Positions 55,933 through 64,000 of a stretch of DNA of 64,000 bases are shown in pieces. The first letter of the stretch is position 1, and every line of letters starts with the position of its first letter. The stretch is from Lactobacillus sp. (lineage in GTDB: Bacteria; Bacillota; Bacilli; Lactobacillales; Lactobacillaceae): the NCBI RefSeq assembly GCF_014803895.1, contig NZ_JAAVAU010000011.1, positions 1 to 64,000 on the forward strand, in the 5' to 3' direction. Made by a program: the position numbers and the translations under genes. The notes beneath the pieces were generated by a model, which was given only the letters and a program-made list of their open reading frames with translations, searched no databases and was not told the DNA's origin.

Positions 55933-56178
55933 CTACTTCTTTTCTTCTTTACTATTTGCTTTTGCAATTACTTTTACGTTTGAAGCATGAATTGAACCTT
56001 CTTCTTCAACTACGCCACCATTAGCGTTAGTTTGTGAAGGCTTAACGTGCTTCTTGATTTTGTTGATACCTTTGACAACGACACGGTTAGTTTTGGCGTT
56101 GACTGAAAGAACAGTGCCTTCCTTGCCCTTGTCTTTACCGGCAATAACCTTTACTTTGTCACCTGTTTTAACAAACAT
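55933..56178 (-). CDS. rplX: 50S ribosomal protein L24
   Basis: 81 residues with a KOW motif ([19 protein letters not shown]), an assembly initiator for the large subunit. Shorter than the 100-residue enteric form, as in many lactobacilli. Confidence 0.96.
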   Translation of the reverse strand: MFVKTGDKVKVIAGKDKGKEGTVLSVNAKTNRVVVKGINKIKKHVKPSQTNANGGVVEEEGSIHASNVKVIAKANSKEEKK

Positions 56179-56199
56179 CAGTGCACCTCCCTAAAACTT

Positions 56200-56568
56200 C
56201 TACAATACTTCAGGAGCAAGAGATACGATCTTCATAAAATCGTGCTCACGCAGTTCACGGGCAACTGGCCCAAAAATACGAGTTCCACGAGGACTCTTAT
56301 CAGCGTTAATTACAACAGCTGCATTTTCATCGAACTTAATGTATGAGCCATCTTCACGACGTGCACCTGATTTTGTTCTAACAATAACTGCCTTGACAAC
56401 GTCACCTTTTTTGACAACGCCACCTGGTGTTGCTTGTTTAACAGCACAGACTACAATATCACCAATATTACCGGTCTTACGCTTAGAACCACCTAAAACT
56501 TTGATAACTAGGAGTTCTCTTGCACCGGAGTTGTCAGCAACCTTTAAACGGCTTTCGTGTTGGATCAC
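56200..56568 (-). CDS. rplN: 50S ribosomal protein L14
   Basis: 122 residues starting [18 protein letters not shown], with [17 protein letters not shown]. It forms an intersubunit bridge. Confidence 0.98.
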   Translation of the reverse strand: MIQHESRLKVADNSGARELLVIKVLGGSKRKTGNIGDIVVCAVKQATPGGVVKKGDVVKAVIVRTKSGARREDGSYIKFDENAAVVINADKSPRGTRIFGPVARELREHDFMKIVSLAPEVL

Positions 56569-56601
56569 TAGTATATCCTCCCCTCAATAAAATCCGCGTA
56601 A

Positions 56602-56868
56602 TTAAATGGACTTCTTAACAATCTTAGTAAGACGGTAACGCTTCGCATGTGATAATGGACGAGTTTCCATGATACGAACAGTATCGCCAATCTTAGCTTC
56701 GTTGTTTTCATCGTGAGCGTAGTATTTCTTAGAATACTTGATACGCTTCTTATAAACAGGGTGGTTCTTGTAAGTATCAACAACAACTGTGATAGTCTTG
56801 TCCATCTTGTCAGAAACAACGCGACCTTGGTATACGTGACGACGGTTTCTTTCGTTAGTTTCGCTCAA
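56602..56868 (-). CDS. rpsQ: 30S ribosomal protein S17
   Basis: 88 residues with [17 protein letters not shown] and the [20 protein letters not shown] segment. An OB-fold protein binding 16S rRNA. Confidence 0.98.
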   Translation of the reverse strand: MSETNERNRRHVYQGRVVSDKMDKTITVVVDTYKNHPVYKKRIKYSKKYYAHDENNEAKIGDTVRIMETRPLSHAKRYRLTKIVKKSI

Positions 56869-56889
56869 GTTAATAACTCCCTTCCATCA

Positions 56890-57087
56890 CTAATTCTTAC
56901 TTAATTCGTTTTCGCTCAGAATAGTCTTAATTCTGGCAATATTTTTGCGGACTTGTCTCAAGCGAGCGGTGTTCTCTAATTGACCCGTTGCTTGTTGGAA
57001 ACGCAAATTAAAGAGTTCTTCTTTATATTGCTTTTCCTTTTCTAACATTTGATCAGTGGTTAATGCTCTGATATCCTTAGCCTTCAT
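56890..57087 (-). CDS. rpmC: 50S ribosomal protein L29
   Basis: 65 residues from ATG at 57087 ([13 protein letters not shown]), with AGGTGG 8 bp upstream; a GTG at 57099 lies at that site and is not chosen. [15 protein letters not shown] is the family signature. It overlaps rplP by 11 nt and lies near the tunnel exit. Confidence 0.96.
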   Translation of the reverse strand: MKAKDIRALTTDQMLEKEKQYKEELFNLRFQQATGQLENTARLRQVRKNIARIKTILSENELSKN

Positions 57088-57514
57088 TAGATTCGCCACC
57101 TACTTCCGAACTCTTCTTAACAAACTTAGTCTTGATTGGGAGCTTGTTAGATGCAAGTCTTAATGCTTCACGAGCGACATCTTCTGAAACGCCGCCAATT
57201 TCAAACATAATCTTACCTCTTTTAACAACAGCTACCCAACCTGCTGGAGCACCTTTACCGGAACCCATACGAACACCAACACCTTTAGCAGTGTAGGATT
57301 TTTGTGGGAAGATTTTAATCCAAACACGACCACCACGCTTCATGTAACGAGTCATGGCAATACGTGCAGCTTCGATTTGTCTGTTGGTAATCCAGTGAGA
57401 TTCAACAGCTTGTAAACCATATTCACCAAATGCAATGGTCTTACCACCCTTGGCTTCACCACGCATCTTACCGCGGAATTCACGACGGTGCTTTACACGC
57501 TTAGGTACTAACAC
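57077..57514 (-). CDS. rplP: 50S ribosomal protein L16
   Basis: 145 residues with [16 protein letters not shown] at the N-terminus and [19 protein letters not shown]. It organises the A-site tRNA region. It overlaps rpsC by one base. Confidence 0.98.
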   Translation of the reverse strand: MLVPKRVKHRREFRGKMRGEAKGGKTIAFGEYGLQAVESHWITNRQIEAARIAMTRYMKRGGRVWIKIFPQKSYTAKGVGVRMGSGKGAPAGWVAVVKRGKIMFEIGGVSEDVAREALRLASNKLPIKTKFVKKSSEVGGESNEG

Positions 57515-58188
57515 TATTGGTTTCCTCCCTTCGCTTTCTTAGAAGCAGGCTTGTTTTTACGTTGTGGTAAAATTTCGCCACGGTTAATCCAAACCTTAAC
57601 ACCAATTTGACCATAAGTGGTGTTAGCTTCTACCCATGCATAATCAATATCTGCTCTCAAAGTATGAAGTGGGACACTACCTTCAGTGTGCCATTCTCTT
57701 CTGGCCATATCTGCACCGTTTAAACGACCTGCAGTTTGTACCTTAATACCTTTAGCACCTGAACGCATAGATCTTTGAGTTGCTTGACGAGTAGCACGTC
57801 TGAAAGCAATTCTTGCTTCTAATTGACGAGCAATACTTTCACCAACTAATTTTGCATCTAAATCAGGCTTTTTAATTTCAACGATATTAATGTGAACGTT
57901 CTTCTTGGTTAAGGCGTTAAGTTGCTTTCTTAAAGCTTCAACTTCCTTACCACCTTTACCAATAACCATACCAGGCTTAGCAGTATGAATAGAAATATTA
58001 ATTCTATTTGCAGCACGTTCAATTTCAACAGTGGAAACAGAAGCGTCAGCTAACTTTTCAGAGATGAACTTTCTAATACGTAAATCTTCATTTAAAGTGT
58101 CAGCGTAATCTTTGTCTGCATACCACTTTGCTTCCCAATCACGGTTAACACCGAGACGGAAACCATTTGGGTTAATCTTTTGACCCAT
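57514..58188 (-). CDS. rpsC: 30S ribosomal protein S3
   Basis: 224 residues with a KH domain ([18 protein letters not shown]) and the C-terminal segment [17 protein letters not shown]. It is part of the mRNA entry helicase site. Confidence 0.98.
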   Translation of the reverse strand: MGQKINPNGFRLGVNRDWEAKWYADKDYADTLNEDLRIRKFISEKLADASVSTVEIERAANRINISIHTAKPGMVIGKGGKEVEALRKQLNALTKKNVHINIVEIKKPDLDAKLVGESIARQLEARIAFRRATRQATQRSMRSGAKGIKVQTAGRLNGADMARREWHTEGSVPLHTLRADIDYAWVEANTTYGQIGVKVWINRGEILPQRKNKPASKKAKGGNQ

Positions 58189-58202
58189 TAAATTTACCTC
58201 CC

Positions 58203-58556
58203 TTAATCGTTCTTCTCAGAAACTACAACGACTACGTGGCTGGTTCTCTTATTAATTGGAGAAGCCATACCTTTAGCACGTGGACGAAATCTCTTTAAAG
58301 TTGCGCCTTCATTTACGTATGCTTCAGATACGTATAGGTTTGCACTTTCAAGATCGTAATTATGTTCTGCGTTAGCAATTGCTGATTTCAAAACTTTTTC
58401 AACGATTGGGGAAGCAGCTCTTGGCGTAAATTCTAAGATAGCTAATGCTTCAGCAACACTCTTACCGCGAATAAGGTCTACAACCAAGCGGGCTTTTCTA
58501 GGAGCGATGCGAACAGTTCTTGCTTCAGCTCTAGCTGAACTAATTTGTTCTGCCAT
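58203..58556 (-). CDS. rplV: 50S ribosomal protein L22
   Basis: 117 residues with [19 protein letters not shown] and the beta-hairpin that lines the exit tunnel. The [20 protein letters not shown] segment is the usual macrolide-resistance site and appears uninterrupted. Confidence 0.98.
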   Translation of the reverse strand: MAEQISSARAEARTVRIAPRKARLVVDLIRGKSVAEALAILEFTPRAASPIVEKVLKSAIANAEHNYDLESANLYVSEAYVNEGATLKRFRPRAKGMASPINKRTSHVVVVVSEKND

Positions 58557-58574
58557 TTATATGTTTCTCCTTTC

Positions 58575-58856
58575 TTATTTAGTAGTAGTTGCCTTATCAG
58601 CAGCCTTGTGGCCACGGAAAGTTCTAGTAGGTACAAATTCACCTAACTTGTGACCAACCATATCTTCAGTAACATAAACTGGCACATGCTTTCTGCCATC
58701 GTATACAGCTATTGTGTAACCAACAAAGGAAGGGAAAATAGTTGAACGACGGGACCAGGTTTTAATTACTTGCTTCTTTTCGGAGCCTTCTTGGGCTTCG
58801 ATCTTCTTTAAAAGGCTTTCATCTGCGAAAGGACCTTTTTTAATACTACGGCTCAT
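58575..58856 (-). CDS. rpsS: 30S ribosomal protein S19
   Basis: 93 residues starting [18 protein letters not shown], with [18 protein letters not shown]. It contacts the A-site head region. Confidence 0.98.
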   Translation of the reverse strand: MSRSIKKGPFADESLLKKIEAQEGSEKKQVIKTWSRRSTIFPSFVGYTIAVYDGRKHVPVYVTEDMVGHKLGEFVPTRTFRGHKAADKATTTK

Positions 58857-58878
58857 TAATTAACCTCCTTTTGTTTAA

Positions 58879-59715
58879 CTATTTGTTACCCTTACGGTGA
58901 CGAATAATAAGCTTTTCACTTCTAGCCTTAGAGTTTCTAGTCTTGATACCACGAGCCTTTTTACCCCATGGAGTCATAGGTTGTGGGCGACCAACTGGAG
59001 CTTTACCTTCACCACCACCATGTGGGTGATCGTTAGGGTTCATTACAGAACCACGAGATTGTGGACGCTTACCTAACCAACGTTTACGACCAGCTTTACC
59101 TAATTGGATTAATGAGTGTTGTTCATTACCAACAGAACCAATAGTAGCACGGCAAGCTGATAAAATCTTACGAACTTCACCACTTTGTAATCTTACTAAA
59201 GCGTACTTGCCATCAAAACCAAGAACTTGAGCAACAGTACCAGCACTTCTTACTAATTGTCCACCCTTACCTGGTTTAAGTTCAATATTGTGAATTTCAG
59301 TACCTGCAGGAATAGCTGACAATGGTAATGCATTACCAGGTTTAATATCTGCATCTGCACCAGATTCAACAATATCGCCAACTTTTAAGCCCTTTGGAGC
59401 TAAAATGTAAGCCTTAATACCATCAGTGTAGTGAAGAAGAGCGATGTTAGCAGTTCTATTTGGATCATATTCGATTGCTTTAACTACTGCATGTACATCA
59501 TCTTTATTACGCTTGAAGTCAATAATACGGTACTTTTGCTTATGACCACCACCACGGTGTCTAACAGTAATACGACCGTAAGAGTTACGACCAGCAGTCT
59601 TACTTTGTGATTCAAGTAAAGTCTTTTCAGGCTTACTCTTAGTGATTTCAGCAAAGTCAGAAGAAGTCATATTACGTCTGCCGTTTGTGGTTGGCTTATA
59701 TTTAATAATTGCCAA
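58879..59715 (-). CDS. rplB: 50S ribosomal protein L2
   Basis: 278 residues. The peptidyl-transferase-near His lies in [35 protein letters not shown] and the basic C-terminus are typical. Confidence 0.98.
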   Translation of the reverse strand: MAIIKYKPTTNGRRNMTSSDFAEITKSKPEKTLLESQSKTAGRNSYGRITVRHRGGGHKQKYRIIDFKRNKDDVHAVVKAIEYDPNRTANIALLHYTDGIKAYILAPKGLKVGDIVESGADADIKPGNALPLSAIPAGTEIHNIELKPGKGGQLVRSAGTVAQVLGFDGKYALVRLQSGEVRKILSACRATIGSVGNEQHSLIQLGKAGRKRWLGKRPQSRGSVMNPNDHPHGGGEGKAPVGRPQPMTPWGKKARGIKTRNSKARSEKLIIRHRKGNK

Positions 59716-59731
59716 TTGACTGACCTCCTAA

Positions 59732-60040
59732 TTACTTATCTTCTTTAGTTTCGTTATTGTCATTGAAGATCTTAATTGCATTTGAATCTTCAGTTAAAGT
59801 AACGATTGCTTTTCTACGACGAGCAGTCTTACCAGTATAACGGCCGACTCTCTTTTCTTTTCCACGAACGTTCATAATGTTAACTTTTTTAACTTTTACG
59901 TCAAAAATTTCTTCAATAGCATTACGAACTTGAGTCTTGGTAGCTGACACAAGGACATCAAAAGTGTACTTGTTATCATCCATTAAATCCATTGACTTTT
60001 CGGTTATAACGGGACGTAAGATGATATCGTGTGCATCCAT
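59732..60040 (-). CDS. rplW: 50S ribosomal protein L23
   Basis: 102 residues with [21 protein letters not shown]. It docks SRP and trigger factor at the tunnel exit. It touches the rplD stop by one base. Confidence 0.97.
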   Translation of the reverse strand: MDAHDIILRPVITEKSMDLMDDNKYTFDVLVSATKTQVRNAIEEIFDVKVKKVNIMNVRGKEKRVGRYTGKTARRRKAIVTLTEDSNAIKIFNDNNETKEDK

Positions 60041-60657
60041 TATGCCAAAACCTCCTCAATTCTCTTAATAGCGTCTTGAGTTAATACAAGTTTATCGTAG
60101 TTAACTACATCAACAACATTTAAGCCGTTTACAGGAACTACTTTAACCTTTGGAAGGTTCTTACCTGATAATTGAACATTCTTATCATCAGAAACTACTA
60201 ACACCTTACCAGTAATATTTGCACTATCTAAAATAGCTAACAAATCCTTAGTCTTAGGTGCAGCTAAAGTTAATTGATCAAGAATAACCAATTCATTGTC
60301 AGCAACTTTTTGGGAAAGAACTGACTTCATAGCTAAACGACGTGCCTTACGTGGCATACTCATCTTGTATGAACGTGGAGTAGGACCAAATACAGTACCA
60401 CCACCACGCCATTGTGGTGCTCTAATGGAACCTTGACGAGCACGACCAGTACCCTTTTGTCTCCAAGGTTTCTTACCACCACCACGAACAGCTGATCTAT
60501 TCTTTACAGCAGAAGTACCTTGGCGCATGCCGGCTCTTTGTCTAATAATAGCATCAAAAACAACACTTTCGTTAGGTTCAATGCCGAAGATTTCTTCATT
60601 TAAATCAACATTACCAGCTGATTTACCTTTTTGATCGATAACTTGCAAATTAGCCAT
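60040..60657 (-). CDS. rplD: 50S ribosomal protein L4
   Basis: 205 residues with the extended loop [19 protein letters not shown] reaching the tunnel. It is an autogenous regulator of the S10 operon in some bacteria; whether it acts on the long leader at 61641-61787 is not known. Confidence 0.98.
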   Translation of the reverse strand: MANLQVIDQKGKSAGNVDLNEEIFGIEPNESVVFDAIIRQRAGMRQGTSAVKNRSAVRGGGKKPWRQKGTGRARQGSIRAPQWRGGGTVFGPTPRSYKMSMPRKARRLAMKSVLSQKVADNELVILDQLTLAAPKTKDLLAILDSANITGKVLVVSDDKNVQLSGKNLPKVKVVPVNGLNVVDVVNYDKLVLTQDAIKRIEEVLA

Positions 60658-60671
60658 TATAGTCCTCCTTC

Positions 60672-61301
60672 CTATTTAGCAGCCTTTACAGCAGACTTAA
60701 CAAAAATTAATGAATTCTTTGCACCTGGAACGTTACCCTTAATAAGTAATACATTCTTTTCTGGTACAACTTTTTCGATTACTAAGTTTTGAACAGTGAC
60801 TGTCTTGCCACCCATGTGACCAGGTAATCTCTTACCCTTAGGTACACGGTTAATGATTGAACCCATAGAACCTGCGACTCTGTGGTATCTTGAACCGTGA
60901 GTTTCAGGACCTCTTGATTGGCCCCAACGCTTGATATTACCTTGAGTACCATGACCCTTTGAAGTTCCAGTAACGTCAACAACGTCACCTTCACTAAATG
61001 AGTCCACCGTGATTTCTGAGCCGACTTCATAGTCCTTAAGCTCTACATCGCGGATTTCTCGAATGAAGCGCTTAGGTGAAGTCTTTGCCTTTGCAGCATG
61101 ACCTTTGGCTGGCTTGTTACTCAATACTTCACGCATATCTTGGTAACCTACTTGAACTGCTTCGTAACCATCTGATTCGTTGGTCTTAACTTGTAAAACC
61201 ACGTTAGGGGTTGCTTCAACAACAGTTACAGGAACCAAAACACCATTTTCAGTGAAGATTTGAGTCATACCGACCTTTTTTCCTAAGATTCCTTTGGTCA
61301 T
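60672..61301 (-). CDS. rplC: 50S ribosomal protein L3
   Basis: 209 residues with [16 protein letters not shown] and the W-loop region [13 protein letters not shown]. It acts in early large-subunit assembly and lies near the peptidyl-transferase centre. Confidence 0.98.
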   Translation of the reverse strand: MTKGILGKKVGMTQIFTENGVLVPVTVVEATPNVVLQVKTNESDGYEAVQVGYQDMREVLSNKPAKGHAAKAKTSPKRFIREIRDVELKDYEVGSEITVDSFSEGDVVDVTGTSKGHGTQGNIKRWGQSRGPETHGSRYHRVAGSMGSIINRVPKGKRLPGHMGGKTVTVQNLVIEKVVPEKNVLLIKGNVPGAKNSLIFVKSAVKAAK

Positions 61302-61328
61302 GATTACACCTCCATATTTATTTTACTA

Positions 61329-61637
61329 TTATAATTTAATCTCGATATCTACGCCACTTGGAAGATCAAGCTTCATTAATGAATCAACAGTCTTAGGTGT
61401 TGGATTCAAAATATCAATTAAACGCTTGTGTGTACGAATTTCAAATTGTTCACGTGAATCCTTGTTCTTATGTGGGGAACGTAAAACAGTGAACAAAGTT
61501 CTTTCAGTAGGCAATGGAACTGGACCTGAAATTTCTGCACCAGTTCTTTGCGCAGTTGCTACAATTTTAGCAGCTGATTCATCGAGAATACCATGTTCGT
61601 AAGACTTTAATCTAATACGAATTTGTTGACTTGCCAT
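61329..61637 (-). CDS. rpsJ: 30S ribosomal protein S10
   Basis: 102 residues with [17 protein letters not shown] and [15 protein letters not shown]. It is also NusE, partner of NusB/NusG in antitermination. First gene of the S10 operon; AAGGAGG precedes the ATG. Confidence 0.98.
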   Translation of the reverse strand: MASQQIRIRLKSYEHGILDESAAKIVATAQRTGAEISGPVPLPTERTLFTVLRSPHKNKDSREQFEIRTHKRLIDILNPTPKTVDSLMKLDLPSGVDIEIKL

Positions 61638-61640
61638 CTA

Positions 61641-61787
61641 ATAACCTCCTTCGTCTTCTTTTAAAGATGACTAGCTCAGCAAAAATTACCGACCACCTCT
61701 GTGGCAATGCAGCCTGGTGTGCCGCAACCTTTTGCGTCAAAGCATATAACTTGTGCAAGAGTATACTCTACCCTTTCAAATCGCACG
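61641..61787 (-). ncRNA. Structured 5' leader of the S10 operon
   Basis: An untranslated leader of about 150 nt. A GCAAAA/TTTTTGC pairing (61730-61735 with 61679-61685) encloses a G-rich segment, and a CCAC-AGAG-GTGG hairpin lies inside. This suggests an autoregulatory ribosomal-protein leader. The pairing is seen; the regulator (possibly L4) is inferred. Confidence 0.45.
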
Positions 61788-61793
61788 TTTTAT

Positions 61794-61822
61794 ATTGTAC
61801 TGGGTATTCCTTTAAATATCAA
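61794..61822 (-). promoter_or_regulatory. S10 operon promoter
   Basis: Minus-strand TTGATA and TACAAT at 17-bp spacing in the fusA-rpsJ gap. It would drive the long ribosomal-protein cluster. Confidence 0.65.
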
Positions 61823-61877
61823 GGTTTTTAACAAAATTAATTAAATTCGTTTTTTGAATCAAATAAATAAATACATA

Positions 61878-61909
61878 CAAAAAAGGCATCAGTTAACCTG
61901 ATACCTTTT
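61878..61909 (-). terminator. Terminator after fusA
   Basis: Minus-strand arms AAAAGGTATCAG and CTGATGCCTTTT with a T-run, 8 bp past the fusA stop codon. Confidence 0.85.
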
Positions 61910-61917
61910 AACGCATA

Positions 61918-64000
61918 TTATTCAGCGTTGTTATTGCCACCGCGTTCCTTAATAATTTCTTCTTGAATTGATTTAGGAGTTGGTGAGTAGTGGTCAAATA
62001 CCATAGTAAATGTACCACGACCTTGTGTTGATGAACGTAAAGTGGTTGCGTAACCAAACATTTCTGAAAGTGGAACAAATGAGTTGATAATCTTAGCACC
62101 AGCTCTATCTTCCATACCTTCCATAGTACCACGACGAGCAGTAAGTGAGCCCATTACATCACCTAAGTATTCTTCTGGAGTGGTTACTTGAACCTTCATA
62201 ATAGGTTCCAATACCACTGCGCCAGCCTTAGATGCAGCATTCTTTAATGCAAGAGATGCAGCTACCTTGAATGCAGCTTCAGATGAGTCAACTTCGTGGT
62301 AACTACCATCGTAAAGCTTAGCTTTAACATCAATCAATGGGTAACCTGCAAGAACACCATTCTTCATAGCTTCTTGTAAACCTTGATCAACTGAAGGAAT
62401 AAATTCACGAGGAACTACACCACCAACGATAGCGTCTTCAAATTCGTAGCCTTTACCTTCTTCGTTTGGAGTAAATTCTACCCAAACATCACCATATTGA
62501 CCTTTACCACCAGATTGACGAACAAACTTACCTTGTGCTTGTGCTGGCTTAGTGAAAGTTTCACGGTAAGCAACTTGTGGCTTACCAATCTTAGCTGCAA
62601 CGTTGAATTCACGCTTCATACGTTCAACCATGATATCTAAGTGTAATTCACCCATACCAGAAATTAAAGTTTGACCAGTTTCTGGATTAGTTTCTGCACG
62701 GAAAGTCGGATCTTCTTCAGTAAGCTTTTGTAAAGCCACATCCATCTTATCACGATCAGCTTTAGATTCTGGTTCAACAGAAACTTGGATAACTGGATCT
62801 GGAACTTGTAAACTTTCCAAAATAAGTGGATGATCTGGATCAGTTAAAGAATCCCCAGTAGTAGTATTCTTCAAACCAATAGCACCAGCAATATCACCTG
62901 AGAATACTTCTGGAATTTCAGTTCTTGAGTTAGCGTGCATTTGAAGCAAACGACCTACACGTTCACGTGAGTTCTTAGATGCGTTCAAAACATATGAACC
63001 AGATTGAAGAGTACCAGTGTAAACACGAATGAAAGTTAAACGTCCAACAAATGGATCAGTTGCAATCTTAAATGCCAAAGCAGCAAATGGCTTGTTATCA
63101 TTAGCCATAAGTTCAACTTCGTCACCAGTCTTAGGATCATGTGCAACATAAGGTTTAACATCAAGTGGTGATGGAAGGTAGTCCACAACACCATCAAGCA
63201 TCATTTGAACACCCTTGTTCTTAAATGCTGAACCAGCATAAACTGGGAAGAATTCTAAGTTCAAAGTAGCCTTACGGATAGCAGCCTTTAATTCATCATT
63301 AGAAATTTCTTCACCACCAAGGTATTTTTCCATGATAGCATCATCAACATCTGCAACAGCTTCAATTAATTCAGCACGACGTGCTTCAGCTTCTTCTTTA
63401 TATTCATCAGGAACTGGAATAGTTTCCCATTTAGAGCCGAGCTTATCTTCATCATAAACATCTGCAACCATGTCGATTAAGTCAATGACACCTTCAAAAG
63501 TATCAGCAGAACCAATAGGCATTTGGACAGCGTGAGCATTTGCATTCAAACGTTCATGCAAAGATTTAACAGACTTATCAAAGTCAGCACCAATTTTATC
63601 CATCTTGTTAACAAAAACAATACGAGGAACACCGTAAGTTTCAGCTTGACGCCAAACATTTTCAGTTTGTGGTTCTACACCTGCTTGAGCATCAAGAACA
63701 GTTACGGCACCATCAAGAACACGAAGTGAACGTTCTACTTCGATAGTAAAGTCCACGTGTCCTGGAGTATCGATAATGTTAACACGGTAATCCTTCCATT
63801 GAGCAGTAGTAGCTGCAGAAGTAATAGTGATACCACGTTCTTTTTCTTCATCCATCCAGTCCATTTGTGAATCACCTTCGTGAGTTTCACCAATTTTATG
63901 GATTTTACCAGTATAGTACAAAATACGTTCAGTAGTAGTAGTCTTACCGGCATCAATGTGGGCCATGATACCAATGTTACGTGTTTTTTCCAAAGGGAAT
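61918..64000 (-). CDS. fusA: Elongation factor G (5' end outside the window)
   Basis: The translocation GTPase. The visible part holds the G1 motif [13 protein letters not shown]3 DTPGH, G4 NKMDK and domains II-V to the natural stop, 691 residues and more. The open frame continues through the right edge (codons for Ile-Pro-Phe/Leu precede EKTRNIGIM), so about 8-9 N-terminal codons are missing. The TTG at 63993 is not the start. It ends the str operon; tuf does not follow it. Confidence 0.97.
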   Translation of the reverse strand, partial: FPLEKTRNIGIMAHIDAGKTTTTERILYYTGKIHKIGETHEGDSQMDWMDEEKERGITITSAATTAQWKDYRVNIIDTPGHVDFTIEVERSLRVLDGAVTVLDAQAGVEPQTENVWRQAETYGVPRIVFVNKMDKIGADFDKSVKSLHERLNANAHAVQMPIGSADTFEGVIDLIDMVADVYDEDKLGSKWETIPVPDEYKEEAEARRAELIEAVADVDDAIMEKYLGGEEISNDELKAAIRKATLNLEFFPVYAGSAFKNKGVQMMLDGVVDYLPSPLDVKPYVAHDPKTGDEVELMANDNKPFAALAFKIATDPFVGRLTFIRVYTGTLQSGSYVLNASKNSRERVGRLLQMHANSRTEIPEVFSGDIAGAIGLKNTTTGDSLTDPDHPLILESLQVPDPVIQVSVEPESKADRDKMDVALQKLTEEDPTFRAETNPETGQTLISGMGELHLDIMVERMKREFNVAAKIGKPQVAYRETFTKPAQAQGKFVRQSGGKGQYGDVWVEFTPNEEGKGYEFEDAIVGGVVPREFIPSVDQGLQEAMKNGVLAGYPLIDVKAKLYDGSYHEVDSSEAAFKVAASLALKNAASKAGAVVLEPIMKVQVTTPEEYLGDVMGSLTARRGTMEGMEDRAGAKIINSFVPLSEMFGYATTLRSSTQGRGTFTMVFDHYSPTPKSIQEEIIKERGGNNNAE

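Noticed and set aside
63991..63993. TTG as apparent fusA start
   Set aside because: The frame stays open to the window edge and EF-G normally has about nine more N-terminal residues; the gene is cut by the window border.

Overview
The window is a low-GC Firmicutes chromosome segment. Low GC, many TTG/GTG starts behind strong GGAGG sites, and the gene orders tadA-SRP RNA-dnaX-ybaB-recR, tmk-yaaQ-holB-yabA-rsmI and S10-spc-alpha followed by ecfA1-ecfA2-ecfT-truA-rplM-rpsI point to Lactobacillus, probably the acidophilus/gasseri/johnsonii group (inferred from protein character; no search was run). Nearly everything is coded on the minus strand, so transcription runs from high to low coordinates. 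No insertion sequence, prophage, CRISPR array or frank pseudogene was seen.

Left part (1-20.5 kb). Two tRNA genes (Val, Glu) are followed by an AgrA/AgrC-like two-component operon. That operon also holds a small membrane protein gene and a 9-12-9 direct repeat typical of LytTR regulator sites. Next come purA-purB, divergent from guaC; the t6A genes tsaB-rimI-tsaD; folT and an acyl-ACP thioesterase; a replication/repair block (rsmI, yabA, holB, darA, tmk, yaaL, recR, ybaB, dnaX, SRP RNA, tadA); a methyltransferase; two small plus-strand membrane proteins; and rplJ-rplL with an L10 leader.

Middle part (20.5-43 kb). rplK-rplA, nusG, secE and rpmG (a 49-codon gene) follow. A plus-strand pair (glpF, glycerate kinase) and a lipoprotein separate these from a ComX/SigH-like sigma factor, rlmB, mrnC, cysS, gltX, radA and dut. 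Then come pepC, a P-loop polynucleotide-kinase-like protein, two histidine phosphatases, a CDF cation transporter, a DJ-1 family protein, an NmrA-like protein, and a three-gene ABC-2 exporter operon. Upstream of the exporter is an unannotated 33-residue peptide gene with its own promoter and Shine-Dalgarno site.

Right part (43-64 kb). rpsI/rplM (L13 leader), truA and the ECF energizing module come first. A compact promoter-hairpin-terminator unit that looks like a roughly 90-nt small RNA sits between ecfA1 and rplQ. The full alpha, spc and S10 ribosomal clusters follow (rplQ to rpsJ, including secY, adk, infA and rpmJ). fusA runs off the right edge.

The most interesting signals are the peptide plus ABC exporter locus (42.2-43.4 kb), the putative small RNA at 47.9 kb, and the LytTR two-component operon with its repeat-bearing promoter (0.2-2.7 kb). 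The leader hairpins before nusG and folT also deserve a look.
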